DNA of 64,000 nt from Candidatus Cryptobacteroides excrementipullorum (GTDB lineage Bacteria; Bacteroidota; Bacteroidia; Bacteroidales; UBA932), in NCBI GenBank assembly GCA_017695065.1, contig JADILZ010000040.1, positions 48,315-112,314 of the forward strand, read 5' to 3'. Made by a program: the position numbers and the translations under genes. Below, piece by piece: positions 26,120 to 36,013 of the stretch (its first letter is position 1; each line of letters opens with the position of its first letter). A model generated the notes under the pieces. It saw only the letters and a program-made list of their open reading frames with translations, was not told the DNA's origin and searched no databases.

Positions 26120-27598
26120 TCAGTGCATGCCTTCTGCCTGAGCACCGGCTTCAAGGGAGGAAATCCATTCCGCGATGTCTTTGAGAAGATCCCTGGAGAA
26201 GGTCTCTATCAGTTCTCCGTATTCGCTCGGACTGCCGCTTTTGCAGTGCTGGAACAGGTGGTTCAGTCCCGGATACTCCCTGATGACGCTGTGGGGATTT
26301 GCCGGCAGGAGATCCCTTAGCGTACCGAGGTTCTGTCCGGCATCCACCTGCGTGTCGAGACTGCCGTTGGCGGCGAACACCGGACATGCCACACCGTCCA
26401 GGAACTCCTGCGGCGTGCAGGAGATGAAACTGTCTATCCATGGTGAATCCTGCGCAAGCACTGCCGCAAGGTTGTCCAGGGCACCTTTCGGGAGAGCCGA
26501 ACCTGTGCTTCCGGCCAGAGAGTCCACGATTCCCCTTGCCTTTACTGCGGCCTGAGCGGCATTGCCTGTGTCACGCTGCCCTTTCATCTGTATCCTGCAG
26601 TCCAGGACTTTTTCCAGCATGGTGCAATAGTCCCCGGTGATTGCCTGGGGTGTTCCGGCCTGCTCGAGTGCTGTCCTGTTCTGCGAGAGCAGTATCTCCT
26701 TTCCGCTTACGGCTGCACCGGCCAGGCTGATCACGAAGTCCGCCTTGCCTTCCGCCCCTGCCATAAGGGCCAGCGTGCCGCCTTCGCTGTGTCCGAGTAT
26801 CCCTGTCATGCTGAAGCATCCGAGCGAATCGAGCAGAGCCAGCCCTGCCATTGCATCCGAAAAGTTGGACTGCATGGTCACGGAGGACGGGTCCCCTGTG
26901 GAGCTGCCTGTACCGCGGTCATCGTACCTGAGGGATGCGATGCCGTTGCGTGCCAGATAGTCAGCTATGACGAGAAAGGGCTTGTGGCTGAAGATTTCCT
27001 CGTCCCTGTTCTGCTGGCCGCTTCCTGTGACCATGATGACTGCAGGCACTTTCATGTCCTTTTCCACTGAGTATCCGACGGGGTAGGTGAGTGTGCCGCT
27101 GAGGAGGGCGTCTCCGTTGCGGAATGTCACTTCTTCAGTCCGGTACGGGAACGGAGCCACAGGTGTCTGGGGTCTGAATATGATAGGCTTCCCGTACTTC
27201 AGGTCAAGAGGCATGGCCATCCCGTTCTGCCTGAATGTCCCTTTTGCTGATGTTATTTCCCCGCTCACGCTGTCCGTGAGCAGCCGGCCCGAATAGGATG
27301 CACTGATGCCGGGGACAGTGATGGCGATGGAGTCCGCGCCTGCAATCTCTACCGTGGCAGGAAAGAGGCCGCTGCCCTGGTCCGGACTCTCCATTGTGCA
27401 GGTAAGGTTCCCGTCCTGGTCCTTGCTGAAATTGAACACTATGTTCAGGGAGGCCGGTCCGATGGAAAGTTTCCCGGACCATGACCCGGAAATCTCCGGC
27501 CACTGCTGCACCTGTTCTCCGGCTGATGCCTCAAGACAGGAGCCGAGAATGAAGAAAGCGGTGCAGATGGCTGTAACTAATTGCTTTGCAGATGTCAT
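26120..27598 (-). CDS. Secreted alpha/beta hydrolase with N-terminal beta domain
   Basis: A 492-residue protein with a signal peptide (residues 1-27). Residues about 30-135 form a beta-rich domain (SWSGKLSIGPASLNIVF). An alpha/beta hydrolase of the COG1073 type follows. The oxyanion region is VMVTGSGQQNRDEEI, then SLRYDDRGTGSSTGD. The nucleophile Ser is in GILGHSEGGTLALM, the acid is probably in ANGSLDTQVD, and the His is in YPGLNHLFQ. The substrate is likely an ester, but the family is broad. It is transcribed towards the hypothetical gene at 25514 with 12 bp between the two stops. Confidence 0.87.
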   Translation of the reverse strand: MTSAKQLVTAICTAFFILGSCLEASAGEQVQQWPEISGSWSGKLSIGPASLNIVFNFSKDQDGNLTCTMESPDQGSGLFPATVEIAGADSIAITVPGISASYSGRLLTDSVSGEITSAKGTFRQNGMAMPLDLKYGKPIIFRPQTPVAPFPYRTEEVTFRNGDALLSGTLTYPVGYSVEKDMKVPAVIMVTGSGQQNRDEEIFSHKPFLVIADYLARNGIASLRYDDRGTGSSTGDPSSVTMQSNFSDAMAGLALLDSLGCFSMTGILGHSEGGTLALMAGAEGKADFVISLAGAAVSGKEILLSQNRTALEQAGTPQAITGDYCTMLEKVLDCRIQMKGQRDTGNAAQAAVKARGIVDSLAGSTGSALPKGALDNLAAVLAQDSPWIDSFISCTPQEFLDGVACPVFAANGSLDTQVDAGQNLGTLRDLLPANPHSVIREYPGLNHLFQHCKSGSPSEYGELIETFSRDLLKDIAEWISSLEAGAQAEGMH

Positions 27599-27637
27599 AA
27601 TATGGATGAGTTTATTCTGGGGACGCCGGATTCTGTC

Positions 27638-28258
27638 CTACTGTTCAGGAAACAGTCCGTAGAGCCTTGCGTCTATCATGTCGGTTATGCAGGAGAAATC
27701 TTCCGGCCTGTTCTCGAAATCAAGGCTGTCCGCATCGATGGTGAGGACTTTACCCTGATACGACCTTATCCAAGCGGCGTACCTGTCGTTCAGCCCTGAA
27801 AGGTATTCGAGGCTCATGCCCTTCTCGTATTCCCTGCCTCTTTTCTGTATTTTTGCCACGAGGTGCGGTATGGACGATTCCAGGTATATGAGCAGGTCGG
27901 GGAGCTTCACCACGGACATCATCACGTGGAAGAGGTCCATGTAAGTGTCGAAGTCACGCTGGGAGATGTTGCCCATGTCCTTGTTGTTGGCTGCGAAGAT
28001 ATAAACACCTTCAAGTATTGTACGGTCCTGGATTACAGTCTCTTCCGACTGGGATATCTCGAGGATGTCCCTGAATCGCTGTGTCAGGAAATACACTTCC
28101 ATGTTGAACGACCAGCGGTGTATGTCCCTGTAATAGTCCTCGATATAAGGGTTGTAGGTGACGGCCTCGAATTTCGGAGTCCACCCGTAATGGTCGGCGA
28201 GCATCCTTGTAAGGGTAGTCTTTCCGCTCCCGATGTTTCCTGCTATTCCTATGTGCAT
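27638..28258 (-). CDS. Deoxynucleoside kinase
   Basis: A 206-residue kinase of the deoxyadenosine/deoxyguanosine kinase family, which phosphorylates deoxynucleosides for salvage. The P-loop GNIGSGKTT is at residues 6-14. The substrate-site motif VIQDRTILEGVYIFA corresponds to the family DRS/DRT motif, and a lid segment with KRGREYEKG follows. Length is normal. The ATG at 28258 is 76 bp from the divergent EamA gene at 28335. The hydrolase gene lies 39 bp downstream on the same strand, so both may share a transcript. Base specificity cannot be read from sequence. Confidence 0.9.
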   Translation of the reverse strand: MHIGIAGNIGSGKTTLTRMLADHYGWTPKFEAVTYNPYIEDYYRDIHRWSFNMEVYFLTQRFRDILEISQSEETVIQDRTILEGVYIFAANNKDMGNISQRDFDTYMDLFHVMMSVVKLPDLLIYLESSIPHLVAKIQKRGREYEKGMSLEYLSGLNDRYAAWIRSYQGKVLTIDADSLDFENRPEDFSCITDMIDARLYGLFPEQ

Positions 28259-28301
28259 TTTACTGAAATATTATCAAATGCGAAAATACTCAAAATTTGC
28301 T

Positions 28302-28309
28302 TATCTTTG
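28302..28309 (+). promoter_or_regulatory. -7 box TATCTTTG for the EamA transporter
   Basis: TATCTTTG is an exact TAnnTTTG match 25 bp before the ATG at 28335. It also argues against the longer frame beginning at 28233, inside the divergent kinase gene. No clear -33 element. Confidence 0.5.
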
Positions 28310-28334
28310 CGCCCCGATAAACCGATACAGGCAG

Positions 28335-29252
28335 ATGAACAGATTTAAAGGCGTCCTTTACGGCATGGCGACGTCGGTCACTTTCGGGCTGATACCGCTT
28401 TTCACCCTCCCGCTCATGGGCAAGGGCATGGTTTACGACTCAATACTTTTCTACAGGTTCCTGTTCGCTTCAATGGCCCTGGGGACCGTCATGCTCATCA
28501 AGAAAGAGTCATTCAGGGTGGAATGGAAAGACGTCCCTGTCTTCGTGATGCTGTCCGTGTTCTACACTTTCTCTTCGCTTTTCCTGCTGTGGGGATACGG
28601 GTATATGGGCGCCGGGGTGGCCACTACGCTGCATTTCACCTATCCGGTATTTGTCACACTGATAATGTTCTTCATATTCCGTGAGAGGTCCTCATGGCTC
28701 ACGTGGGTGGCGATTGCCCTGGCGGTGGGCGGAGTGGCCATGCTTTCCCTGCCATCAGGCGGAATGGAAGCAGATGTGGCCGGTGTGGTCATAGTGCTCC
28801 TGTCTGCCGTGGGATACGCCAGCTACATAACCGGTGTCAACAAGTCCAGGGTCAGGAACATGAACAGCCGCAAGCTCGCTTTCTATGTTTTCGTGTTCAC
28901 CACTGTCATCTTCGGCTGCAAGGCCGTTTTCTGCGGAGGGGTGCAGCTCCCTCCTGATCCTGCTTCCGTGGGTAACCTCGCGCTGCTCGCTGTGCTTCCG
29001 ACGGTCGTTTCCAACATAACCCTGGTGCTCGCCGTGCAGAACATAGGCGGCACGCTCACGTCTGTCCTCGGGGCTCTCGAGCCGCTGACAGCGGTATGCA
29101 TAGGCGCACTTGTGTTCGGGGAGGATTTCACTGCCAGGGAGGCCGGCGGCATCATGCTTGTGCTGGTGGCGGTGACTCTCATCATCCTCACAGGTACTAT
29201 CCAGGGGACTGTCTCCAAGGTGTTCAGGAAGATACGGCCGAGACATGCCTGA
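28335..29252 (+). CDS. EamA (DMT) family transporter
   Basis: A 305-residue inner-membrane protein with about ten hydrophobic segments in two homologous EamA halves (about residues 1-140 and 150-290). Recognisable parts are FLFASMALGTVML, GVATTLHFTYPVFVTLIMF at the end of the first half, and LGALEPLTAVCIGALVFGE at the end of the second. DMT-superfamily members export metabolites such as amino acids, or import nucleotide-like compounds. The substrate is not predictable. It ends 12 bp from the convergent aldehyde dehydrogenase gene. Confidence 0.9.
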   Translation: MNRFKGVLYGMATSVTFGLIPLFTLPLMGKGMVYDSILFYRFLFASMALGTVMLIKKESFRVEWKDVPVFVMLSVFYTFSSLFLLWGYGYMGAGVATTLHFTYPVFVTLIMFFIFRERSSWLTWVAIALAVGGVAMLSLPSGGMEADVAGVVIVLLSAVGYASYITGVNKSRVRNMNSRKLAFYVFVFTTVIFGCKAVFCGGVQLPPDPASVGNLALLAVLPTVVSNITLVLAVQNIGGTLTSVLGALEPLTAVCIGALVFGEDFTAREAGGIMLVLVAVTLIILTGTIQGTVSKVFRKIRPRHA

Positions 29253-29264
29253 ATCCTGGAGCGG

Positions 29265-30695
29265 CTATCTGAGGAACCGGCGTATTATCCTGTCCTTCAT
29301 TTTCCCGTAAGGCTGGTATCTCATCGGGAGATCGAGCCATACCGGCTTGTCTACTATGCTTTTCAGATGGGAGAATGTCTCGAAGCCGTATCGCCCGTGG
29401 TAGTTTCCCATACCGCTTTCCCCGACACCGCCGAAAGGCATTGCCTCTGTGGCGAGGTGTATGATGGTGTCGTTCACGCAACCTCCCCCGAAATGCAGTC
29501 TGCCGAGCAGTGTCTCCCTTGTTTTCCTGTCCTCGGTGAATATATATGCGGCAAGTGGTCTCGGATGTCCGTCCACGTATCTTATGACCTCGTCCATGTC
29601 AGTGTATGACAGTACAGGGAGGACCGGTCCGAATATCTCTTCCTGCATGATGGTGTATCTTTCCGCAGACGGTCCGGATATGCTTCCGGCTCTGACTATT
29701 GTCGGCTCTATCTTCAGTCTTCCTGCATCGGCCCTTCCCCCGTGGACAATCCTCGCGGCGCCGTCCACAGCCTCCTGCGTCCTGACGTTTTCACCGCCTA
29801 TTTCCCCGAGCCATGAGACGAGCCGGTCAAAATGCTTCCTGTTCACTATTTTCCCGTAGTCCGGATTGCCTATCGGGTCATCGCCGAACATCGCCGCTGT
29901 CTCCGCCTTGCATGATTCCACGAATGCGTCTGCCACATCCTCGTGCACAAGGACATAGTCAGGGGCGACGCAAGTCTGTCCGCAGTTGAGGAATTTCCCG
30001 AAGACAATCCTTCTTGCCGAGGTCCTGATGTCCGCTGTCCTGTCCACGATGACGGGGCTTTTCCCTCCGAGCTCGAGTGTCACAGGCGTGAGGTGCACTG
30101 AAGCCTTGCTCATGACCAGGCGTCCGACTGCCTTGCTTCCCGTGAAGAAGATGTAGTCGAATTTCTGTTCCAGCAGGCCGGCATTGACATCCCTGCCGCC
30201 TTCCGCCACGGCCACATACTCTTCCGGGAACACCTTCCCGACGAGTTTCTTTATCACCGCTGATGTCGCAGGTGAATATGCGCTCGGCTTCAGTATCACT
30301 GTGTTTCCTGCCGCGACAGCACTTGTCAGCGGGGCGAGACTGAGCAGGAAAGGATAGTTCCACGGGCTCATTATCAGTACGTTGCCATAAGGCTCGGGAA
30401 TGATGTAGCTCTTTGCCGGGAACTGCGAGACAGGGGTATGGACCCTTCGGCGCCTCGAATATTCCCTGATGTGCCTCACTGCATGGCCGAGCTCGGAAAG
30501 AGTCATGCCGGTCTCGCACATGTACGACTCGACGGGGCTTTTGCCGAGGTCTTCCTTCAGAGCGGCGCTGATTTCCCCGTCCATCCCCGATACAGCATCG
30601 CGCAGGTCCTTCAGGTACTGCTTCCTGAAAGACACGGAAAGCGTCTTCCCGGTACGGAAAAACGCTTTCTGTCTGTCAAGTATGTCCTCTATCAT
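29265..30695 (-). CDS. Aldehyde dehydrogenase (ALDH3-like)
   Basis: A 476-residue NAD(P)-dependent aldehyde dehydrogenase of the class 3 type, without a C-terminal membrane tail. PWNYPFLLSLAPL begins the cofactor domain, LELGGKSPVIVD carries the general base Glu, and FLNCGQTCVAPDYVL carries the catalytic Cys. EEIFGPVLPVLSY and GGVGESGMGNYHG are the usual C-terminal motifs. It oxidises medium-chain or aromatic aldehydes. It lies 28 bp downstream of recA on the same strand and probably reads through from the recA promoter. Confidence 0.93.
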   Translation of the reverse strand: MIEDILDRQKAFFRTGKTLSVSFRKQYLKDLRDAVSGMDGEISAALKEDLGKSPVESYMCETGMTLSELGHAVRHIREYSRRRRVHTPVSQFPAKSYIIPEPYGNVLIMSPWNYPFLLSLAPLTSAVAAGNTVILKPSAYSPATSAVIKKLVGKVFPEEYVAVAEGGRDVNAGLLEQKFDYIFFTGSKAVGRLVMSKASVHLTPVTLELGGKSPVIVDRTADIRTSARRIVFGKFLNCGQTCVAPDYVLVHEDVADAFVESCKAETAAMFGDDPIGNPDYGKIVNRKHFDRLVSWLGEIGGENVRTQEAVDGAARIVHGGRADAGRLKIEPTIVRAGSISGPSAERYTIMQEEIFGPVLPVLSYTDMDEVIRYVDGHPRPLAAYIFTEDRKTRETLLGRLHFGGGCVNDTIIHLATEAMPFGGVGESGMGNYHGRYGFETFSHLKSIVDKPVWLDLPMRYQPYGKMKDRIIRRFLR

Positions 30696-30723
30696 GATAT
30701 GTCTTTGCCGTGACGGGAGTTTC

Positions 30724-31755
30724 TCAGTCCTGTACCGACTTGAGGGCTTCCCTGATTCTTGCCTCTATCTCGTCACAGAGTTCCACGTTGTCCGTGAGGA
30801 GCTGTTTCACTGCCTCGCGTCCCTGTGCCAGCTTGGCGTCGTTGTAACTGAACCACGAGCCGCTCTTCCTGATTATGTCGAGCTCCACGCCCAGGTCAAT
30901 GATCTCACCCACGTGCGATATGCCTTCGCCAAACACGATGTCGAACTCCGCCTTCTTGAAAGGAGGGGCCAGCTTGTTCTTCACAATCTTCACCCTTGTC
31001 CTGTTTCCGAGGGCTTCCTCTCCGTCCTTTATCTGGCTTGTGCGGCGCACGTCCACGCGGACGGATGCATAGAACTTCAGAGCGTTTCCTCCTGTGGTGG
31101 TCTCCGGATTGCCGAACATGACGCCGATCTTGTCACGCAGCTGGTTGATGAAGATGCAGCATGTGTTGGTCTTGCTGATGTTCGCTGTCAGTTTCCTTAG
31201 CGCCTGGCTCATGAGCCTTGCCTGGAGACCCATCTTCGCGTCACCCATCTCGCCTTCGATCTCGGCCTTCGGCGTGAGGGCTGCCACAGAGTCGATCACG
31301 ATTATGTCGATGGCACCTGAGCGGATCAGGTTGTCTGCGATCTCGAGGGCCTGTTCCCCGTTGTCAGGCTGGGATATGAGCAGGGTTTCCAGGTTCACTC
31401 CGAGATTCTTCGCGTATGTCCTGTCGAAAGCGTGCTCCGCATCTATAATTGCAGCTATGCCGCCCTGTTTCTGGGCCTGAGCTATCGCATGAATTGCCAG
31501 AGTGGTCTTTCCGCTGGACTCGGGCCCGTATATCTCTATCACCCTGCCGCGCGGATAACCCCCGATTCCCAGAGCGTGGTCCAGTGCAATCGAACCGCTC
31601 GGAATGACTGAAACCTCCCCGTTTGGCTGATCTCCCAACTTCATGATCGTCCCTTTCCCGTAATCCTTCTCAATCTTGTCGATCGTAGCCTGCAAAGCCT
31701 TGAGTTTCGCGGCATTGATGTCGGCTGTTCCTTCCTTTTCTACTTCTTTAGCCAT
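30724..31755 (-). CDS. recA: Recombinase RecA
   Basis: A 343-residue RecA, the ATP-dependent strand-exchange protein. The N-terminus [21 protein letters not shown] leads into [16 protein letters not shown]. Walker A is GPESSGKTT, Walker B is [10 protein letters not shown], and the loop [18 protein letters not shown] is diagnostic. The ATG at 31755 is preferred over one at 31833: the longer form adds 26 unrelated residues, and the promoter at 31835-31865 would then leave no leader. The promoter matches the full Bacteroidota consensus. No SOS-type box was recognised. An aldehyde dehydrogenase follows after 28 bp. Confidence 0.97.
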   Translation of the reverse strand: MAKEVEKEGTADINAAKLKALQATIDKIEKDYGKGTIMKLGDQPNGEVSVIPSGSIALDHALGIGGYPRGRVIEIYGPESSGKTTLAIHAIAQAQKQGGIAAIIDAEHAFDRTYAKNLGVNLETLLISQPDNGEQALEIADNLIRSGAIDIIVIDSVAALTPKAEIEGEMGDAKMGLQARLMSQALRKLTANISKTNTCCIFINQLRDKIGVMFGNPETTTGGNALKFYASVRVDVRRTSQIKDGEEALGNRTRVKIVKNKLAPPFKKAEFDIVFGEGISHVGEIIDLGVELDIIRKSGSWFSYNDAKLAQGREAVKQLLTDNVELCDEIEARIREALKSVQD

Positions 31756-31834
31756 AAAAAACAATTTGGTTGGTTTGAATGTCCTTGAAAATGTGCCGCT
31801 GCCAGAGTCTTCACTGTGGCACCGGCACATCATA

Positions 31835-31865
31835 CAAAGTTATTCGATTAATGTTGAATTTCAAA
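31835..31865 (-). promoter_or_regulatory. recA promoter, TTTG-N19-TAACTTTG
   Basis: On the minus strand TTTG (31865-31862) is followed after 19 nt by TAACTTTG (31842-31835). Both parts and the spacing match the Bacteroidota promoter. The predicted leader before the recA ATG is about 70 nt. The -33 part touches the end of the upstream GH2 gene region (stop at 31868). Confidence 0.75.
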
Positions 31866-31867
31866 TT

Positions 31868-34375
31868 TTATTTGCTCTCAAGCCTTATGACGGCTTTTTT
31901 CAGTCCTTTCGCCGTCGCTTCGAGAGTGATTTCCCCCGGAGTCTCAGTCGAAGACACTATTGCGGTCATCATGCCTGAGAACACTTTCATTTCCGGTTTC
32001 TGGAACGGCTCGAGAGATGTAGGGTCTCCGTTTGCACCGGCGCGGTAGTATCCGTTTCCTTTCACCTTGAAGCTGATGCGGTCAGAGGCAAGAGGGCAGA
32101 GGTTCCCGTCCTTGTCCACCACCTTCACTGTTATGAAGGAGAGGTCCTTGCCGTCGGCCTTTATGGCGGTACGGTCAGCGGAAAGTTCGATTGCGTACGG
32201 CTTTCCGGCCGTGTGCATCTCCTTTTCGGCTACCGCGTTGCCGTTCTCGTCATAAGCCACGACTTTCACTGTACCAGGCTCATACACGGTGTCCATCCAC
32301 ATCAGGCGGTAGCGGCTCTGTCTCTTGAATGTGGCCTGGGAGAGAGAGTCCGCGCTGTTGTACACCGTCACTGACATGTCCTTGGTCCTGCGCCCCTGGC
32401 TCTTACCGTTGATGAACAGCTCGGCTGAAGGATAGTTCGTATATACGAATACGGGCGTCACTTCGCCTTCACGCCCTTCCCAGTTCCAGTGCGGGAGTAT
32501 GTGAAGGGTCTCGTCTTTCTTGTTCCAGTGGCTCCTGTACAGGTAGTAGCGGTCCTTCGGAATCCCTGCCAGGTCTATGATACCGAACAGGGAGGAGTGG
32601 CTCGGCCAGTCGGAATAATAAGGGGTAGGCTCGCCGAGATAGTCGAACCCTGTCCAGACGAACTCCCCAATGCAGTACGGGAGATCATCGTGCTGGATGA
32701 AGTCATCTTCCGGCAGGTTGGACCATCCGCAGTGCTCTACATCGTATGAAGATGCCTGGTGGTCAGGGTATTTAGGCATTGAGCGCCTTTCTACAGGGAA
32801 CTTGTACACCCCTCTCGAGCTGATGGTCGAGGCAGTCTCGCTTCCGAGGATGAGACGCTGCGGGAGCTTGCTGTAGTTTTCAATGTACCTGTGCGGACGG
32901 TAGTTGAATCCCGGGACATCGAGGACGGCTGCCATGTTGTTGTTTACCACGGCGTCAGGCGCGTCCATCCCGTTGGTGACCGGCCTGGTGGGGTCCTCCC
33001 TGTGGCAGATGTCCTGGAGCATGAGGGTGAGCTTAGGGCCTTTGTCCCCGTTCCACTGGTCCGGGACTTCGTTGCCGATGCACCACATCACCACTGAAGG
33101 GTTGTTGCGGAAATGGCGCACGAGGTTCACCAGGTCCTTTTCCACCCATTCGTCGAAGAGCTTGTGGTATCCGTTCTGTACCTTGGCCGAAGCCCATTCA
33201 TCGAAAGACTCTGCCATAAGCATCATGCCCATCTCGTCACAGGCTTTTACAAGCTCAGGGGCAGGCATGTTGTGGGATGTGCGTATCGCATTGCATCCCA
33301 TATCCTTGAGTATCCGGATCTGGCGTCGGATGCCTGCCTCGTTGGCGATTCCTCCCAGAGGGCCGAGGTCATGGTGGTTGCACACGCCCTGGAACTGGAC
33401 TCTTTCCCCGTTGAGGAAAAATCCCTTCCCGTGTATGATCTCCGCGGTACGGATACCGAATGTGGTGGTGTACTCATCCTTGAGTGTGCTGCCTTCGTAA
33501 ACCTTTGATACTGAAGTGTACAGATATGGAGTCTCCGGAGTCCACAGATGAGGCTCCTTCACTGTGAAATCCTGTCTGAACACATCCCCGTCGAAGATGC
33601 TTCCGGGAGTCTTTGCCGACGCCACGGTGTTGCCGTCCATGTCCTTTATCTCGGTGACAAGGACGTAGTCGGCAAATGACTTGTCCTCAGGGAATTCCAG
33701 AGAAGTCCTCTGGCTCACTTTCGCGAAGTTGGAGCCTGTCTCTTCGGTGATGACCTGTGTTCCCCATACCGGTACTGCGGCATCTTGTGTGACTATCAGA
33801 TGCACGTTCCTGTACAGTCCTGCTCCGGGATACCACCTCGAGCTTTCTGTCCTGTTCTCAAGCCTTACGGCCAAAACGTTGTTGCCCGGCACAAGGTAGG
33901 GCGTCGCATCGAACCAGAAAGAGTTGTATCCGTAAGGCCACCGGCAAGCCTCCTTGCCGTTTATGAAGACTTCCGCATGGCTCATCGCCCCGTCGAACAG
34001 AAGGGTGCATCTGCGTCCGTCAGTGAGAGCCGGCATCTCGAAATCGAGCCTGTACCATCCTGTTCCCACGAAAGGGAGCCCCCCGGTGCGCCCTGCATGC
34101 TCCATCGGGTCTGACTGCCCGTCCTGCACGATGGCGGTGTGCTGTTTGTCATTGTCCACGCTGAAAGGCCCGTAGATTGCCCAGTCATGAGGGACGGTCA
34201 CGTCCTGCCACTGCGAGTCATCGTACTGCACCTCAGAGAACGAGCCGCTGTCATCCCTGGTGAATTTCCAGCCTTTCTCCAGCAGAGTCTCTGTGCGGAC
34301 CTGTGCGGACAGGCATAGCGGCAGCAATCCTGACAGAACTGCCGGCAACAAATTTAAGATTCTCATTTTCTTCAA
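31868..34375 (-). CDS. GH2 family glycoside hydrolase (beta-galactosidase-like), secreted
   Basis: An 835-residue enzyme with a signal peptide (cut near CLSAQ). Domain order is: GH2 sugar-binding domain (WKFTRDDSGSF, VPHDWAIYGPF, FDGAMSHAEVFINGK), immunoglobulin-like domain, TIM barrel from about residue 310, then C-terminal beta domains of the DUF4982/Big type. The acid/base Glu is in VMWCIGNEVPDQW (about residue 430) and the nucleophile Glu in GEFVWTGFDYLGEP (about residue 570). It should release terminal beta-linked sugars in the periplasm. No SusC/SusD pair is adjacent, so it is not part of a visible PUL. The -7 box at 34402-34409 is 27 bp upstream. An internal ATG nine bases later could also start it. 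Confidence 0.92.
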   Translation of the reverse strand: MKKMRILNLLPAVLSGLLPLCLSAQVRTETLLEKGWKFTRDDSGSFSEVQYDDSQWQDVTVPHDWAIYGPFSVDNDKQHTAIVQDGQSDPMEHAGRTGGLPFVGTGWYRLDFEMPALTDGRRCTLLFDGAMSHAEVFINGKEACRWPYGYNSFWFDATPYLVPGNNVLAVRLENRTESSRWYPGAGLYRNVHLIVTQDAAVPVWGTQVITEETGSNFAKVSQRTSLEFPEDKSFADYVLVTEIKDMDGNTVASAKTPGSIFDGDVFRQDFTVKEPHLWTPETPYLYTSVSKVYEGSTLKDEYTTTFGIRTAEIIHGKGFFLNGERVQFQGVCNHHDLGPLGGIANEAGIRRQIRILKDMGCNAIRTSHNMPAPELVKACDEMGMMLMAESFDEWASAKVQNGYHKLFDEWVEKDLVNLVRHFRNNPSVVMWCIGNEVPDQWNGDKGPKLTLMLQDICHREDPTRPVTNGMDAPDAVVNNNMAAVLDVPGFNYRPHRYIENYSKLPQRLILGSETASTISSRGVYKFPVERRSMPKYPDHQASSYDVEHCGWSNLPEDDFIQHDDLPYCIGEFVWTGFDYLGEPTPYYSDWPSHSSLFGIIDLAGIPKDRYYLYRSHWNKKDETLHILPHWNWEGREGEVTPVFVYTNYPSAELFINGKSQGRRTKDMSVTVYNSADSLSQATFKRQSRYRLMWMDTVYEPGTVKVVAYDENGNAVAEKEMHTAGKPYAIELSADRTAIKADGKDLSFITVKVVDKDGNLCPLASDRISFKVKGNGYYRAGANGDPTSLEPFQKPEMKVFSGMMTAIVSSTETPGEITLEATAKGLKKAVIRLESK

Positions 34376-34401
34376 TGGATTAACAAGTTATCAAAATCTC
34401 T

Positions 34402-34409
34402 CAAAGATA
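34402..34409 (-). promoter_or_regulatory. -7 box TATCTTTG for the GH2 gene
   Basis: The complementary strand reads TATCTTTG, an exact TAnnTTTG match 27 bp before the GH2 start at 34375. Confidence 0.5.
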
Positions 34410-34438
34410 ATACAATTCTTCCAGAATCCATTGTCCTG

Positions 34439-34494
34439 ATCCATGCAATAATGCAGCTTCATAGCGCGGAATGCGCTCTCACTGCTGCATGGAT
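34439..34494 (-). terminator. Nested hairpin after the aldo/keto reductase gene
   Basis: ATCCATGCA (34439-34447) pairs with TGCATGGAT (34486-34494), enclosing a second stem AGCGC/GCGCT (34463-34467, 34472-34476). It lies 55 bp past the reductase stop codon and before the GH2 promoter box. There is no T-run after it, so it may slow or process the transcript rather than act as a classic terminator. Confidence 0.45.
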
Positions 34495-34548
34495 GGATGA
34501 AAGACGGATGCCGCTGCCGCAACCAGTGCAGCCATAATCATCCTGGCC

Positions 34549-35949
34549 TTAAAGGGTGTCCTGCCTGAGTTTTTCCACATAGTCGTTTATGCGTTGCATT
34601 TCCTTCGGGATGTCTATACGCTGAGGACAATGCGGGCTGCACTGGTTGCAACCTATGCAGTGGTCCGCCTGGCGCAGTTTGGGCACACTCCTGTCATACC
34701 CCACGAGATATGCCCTGCGTGCCTTCCTGTACCCTTCCTCACGGGAGGATGCCGGTGTGTTGCCTTCGTTCAGGCATTTGTTGTAATGCAGAAGTATGGC
34801 CGGGATGTCTATGCCGTAAGGGCATGGCATGCAGTACTTGCAGTCGTTGCACGGGATGGTGTCGAACTGCATCATGCGGGTGGCGATGTCCTGGAGGAAG
34901 TCCAACTCCTCTCCGGTGAGCGTGTCCAGGGGCGAGTAGGTGCGTAGGTTGTCCTGCAGATGTTCCATCCTTGTCATCCCGCTCAGGACTGTGAGCACTC
35001 CGGGATAGCTGCCGGCAAACCTGAACGCCCAGGAAGCCACGCTCTTTTCCGGCTCGCGCTGCTTGAGCAGCGCCACGATGTTGTCAGTCACGTTGGAAAG
35101 CCGGCCTCCAAGCAGAGGCTCCATTATCACGACAGGGATGTTTCTGGATGCCAGCTCGTTGTAAAGATACTCAGCGTCTGTGTTGTTGGGATTGATCTGT
35201 TTGGCGTATCTCCAGTCGAGGTAGTTCATCTGTATCTGGACGAAGTCCCACTTGTAGAAATCATGCCTTGAAAGCAGGTAGTCGAACACTTTCACGTCCC
35301 CGTGGTACGAGAACCCGAGGTTGCGGATTCGCCCCGCCTTGCGTTCCTCAAGCAGGAAATCCAGCACTCCGTTGTCGATGTATCTGGCGTTGAACTCTTC
35401 CATTCCGTTTCCCATACCTATCCCGTGAAGGAGCATGTAGTCAATGTAGTCCACCTGAAGCTCCTTCATGGAGTTGAGGTACATTGCCCTGGAGGCTTCG
35501 AAACTCCACGTGGAAGGGGCGAAATTGGACATCTTGGTGGCAATGAAGTACTTGTCGCGAGGATGACGGCTCAGCGCTATGCCTGTGGCACGTTCGGACT
35601 TGCCCCTGCAGTATGCGGGGGACGTGTCGAAATAGTTTACCCCGTGCGCAATGGCGTAGTCCACGAGGGAGTTCACCATTTCCTGGTCAATCTCTTCATT
35701 GCCCTCCCGTGCGCTTCTTCCCCCTACGGACGGCCAGCGCATGCAGCCGAATCCTAGAAGGGACACCTTGTCTCCGGTGGACGGGTTGGTGCGGTATGTC
35801 ATCTGCCCCTCGGGCACTTCATTGCCGGATGCAGTGGAACTGCCGTTGCCTCCTGCACATGCCGGGAGGCCTGCTGTGGCGATACCTGCCGCACCCATTG
35901 TACGGAGAAAGTCTCTCCTTGATATGTTTCTGTTGTCTTTGCTTGACAT
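34549..35949 (-). CDS. Tat-exported aldo/keto reductase with C-terminal ferredoxin domain
   Basis: A 466-residue protein with three parts. The N-terminus SRRDFLRTMGAAGIATAGLP is a twin-arginine signal (Arg11-Arg12). It is followed by Cys31 in GLPACAGG, which could be a lipobox, so a Tat lipoprotein is possible. Residues about 50-350 are an aldo/keto reductase barrel (LLGFGCMRWP, NYFDTSPAYCRGKSE, IATKMSNF, DYIDYMLLHGIG). The C-terminus has CNDCKYCMPCPYGIDIP and CIGCNQCSPHCP, two 4Fe-4S cluster motifs. The start at 35949 follows the polyferredoxin gene by 64 bp; the longer frame from 36045 overlaps that gene and masks the signal. A periplasmic iron-sulfur reductase fed by the upstream membrane protein is the likely reading. 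Confidence 0.88.
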   Translation of the reverse strand: MSSKDNRNISRRDFLRTMGAAGIATAGLPACAGGNGSSTASGNEVPEGQMTYRTNPSTGDKVSLLGFGCMRWPSVGGRSAREGNEEIDQEMVNSLVDYAIAHGVNYFDTSPAYCRGKSERATGIALSRHPRDKYFIATKMSNFAPSTWSFEASRAMYLNSMKELQVDYIDYMLLHGIGMGNGMEEFNARYIDNGVLDFLLEERKAGRIRNLGFSYHGDVKVFDYLLSRHDFYKWDFVQIQMNYLDWRYAKQINPNNTDAEYLYNELASRNIPVVIMEPLLGGRLSNVTDNIVALLKQREPEKSVASWAFRFAGSYPGVLTVLSGMTRMEHLQDNLRTYSPLDTLTGEELDFLQDIATRMMQFDTIPCNDCKYCMPCPYGIDIPAILLHYNKCLNEGNTPASSREEGYRKARRAYLVGYDRSVPKLRQADHCIGCNQCSPHCPQRIDIPKEMQRINDYVEKLRQDTL

Positions 35950-36013
35950 GTTAGGGAATTTTGATGTTTGGACTTCAATGTGCCATGCCTTTTCCGGCGG
36001 CTGTGGAGGAAGG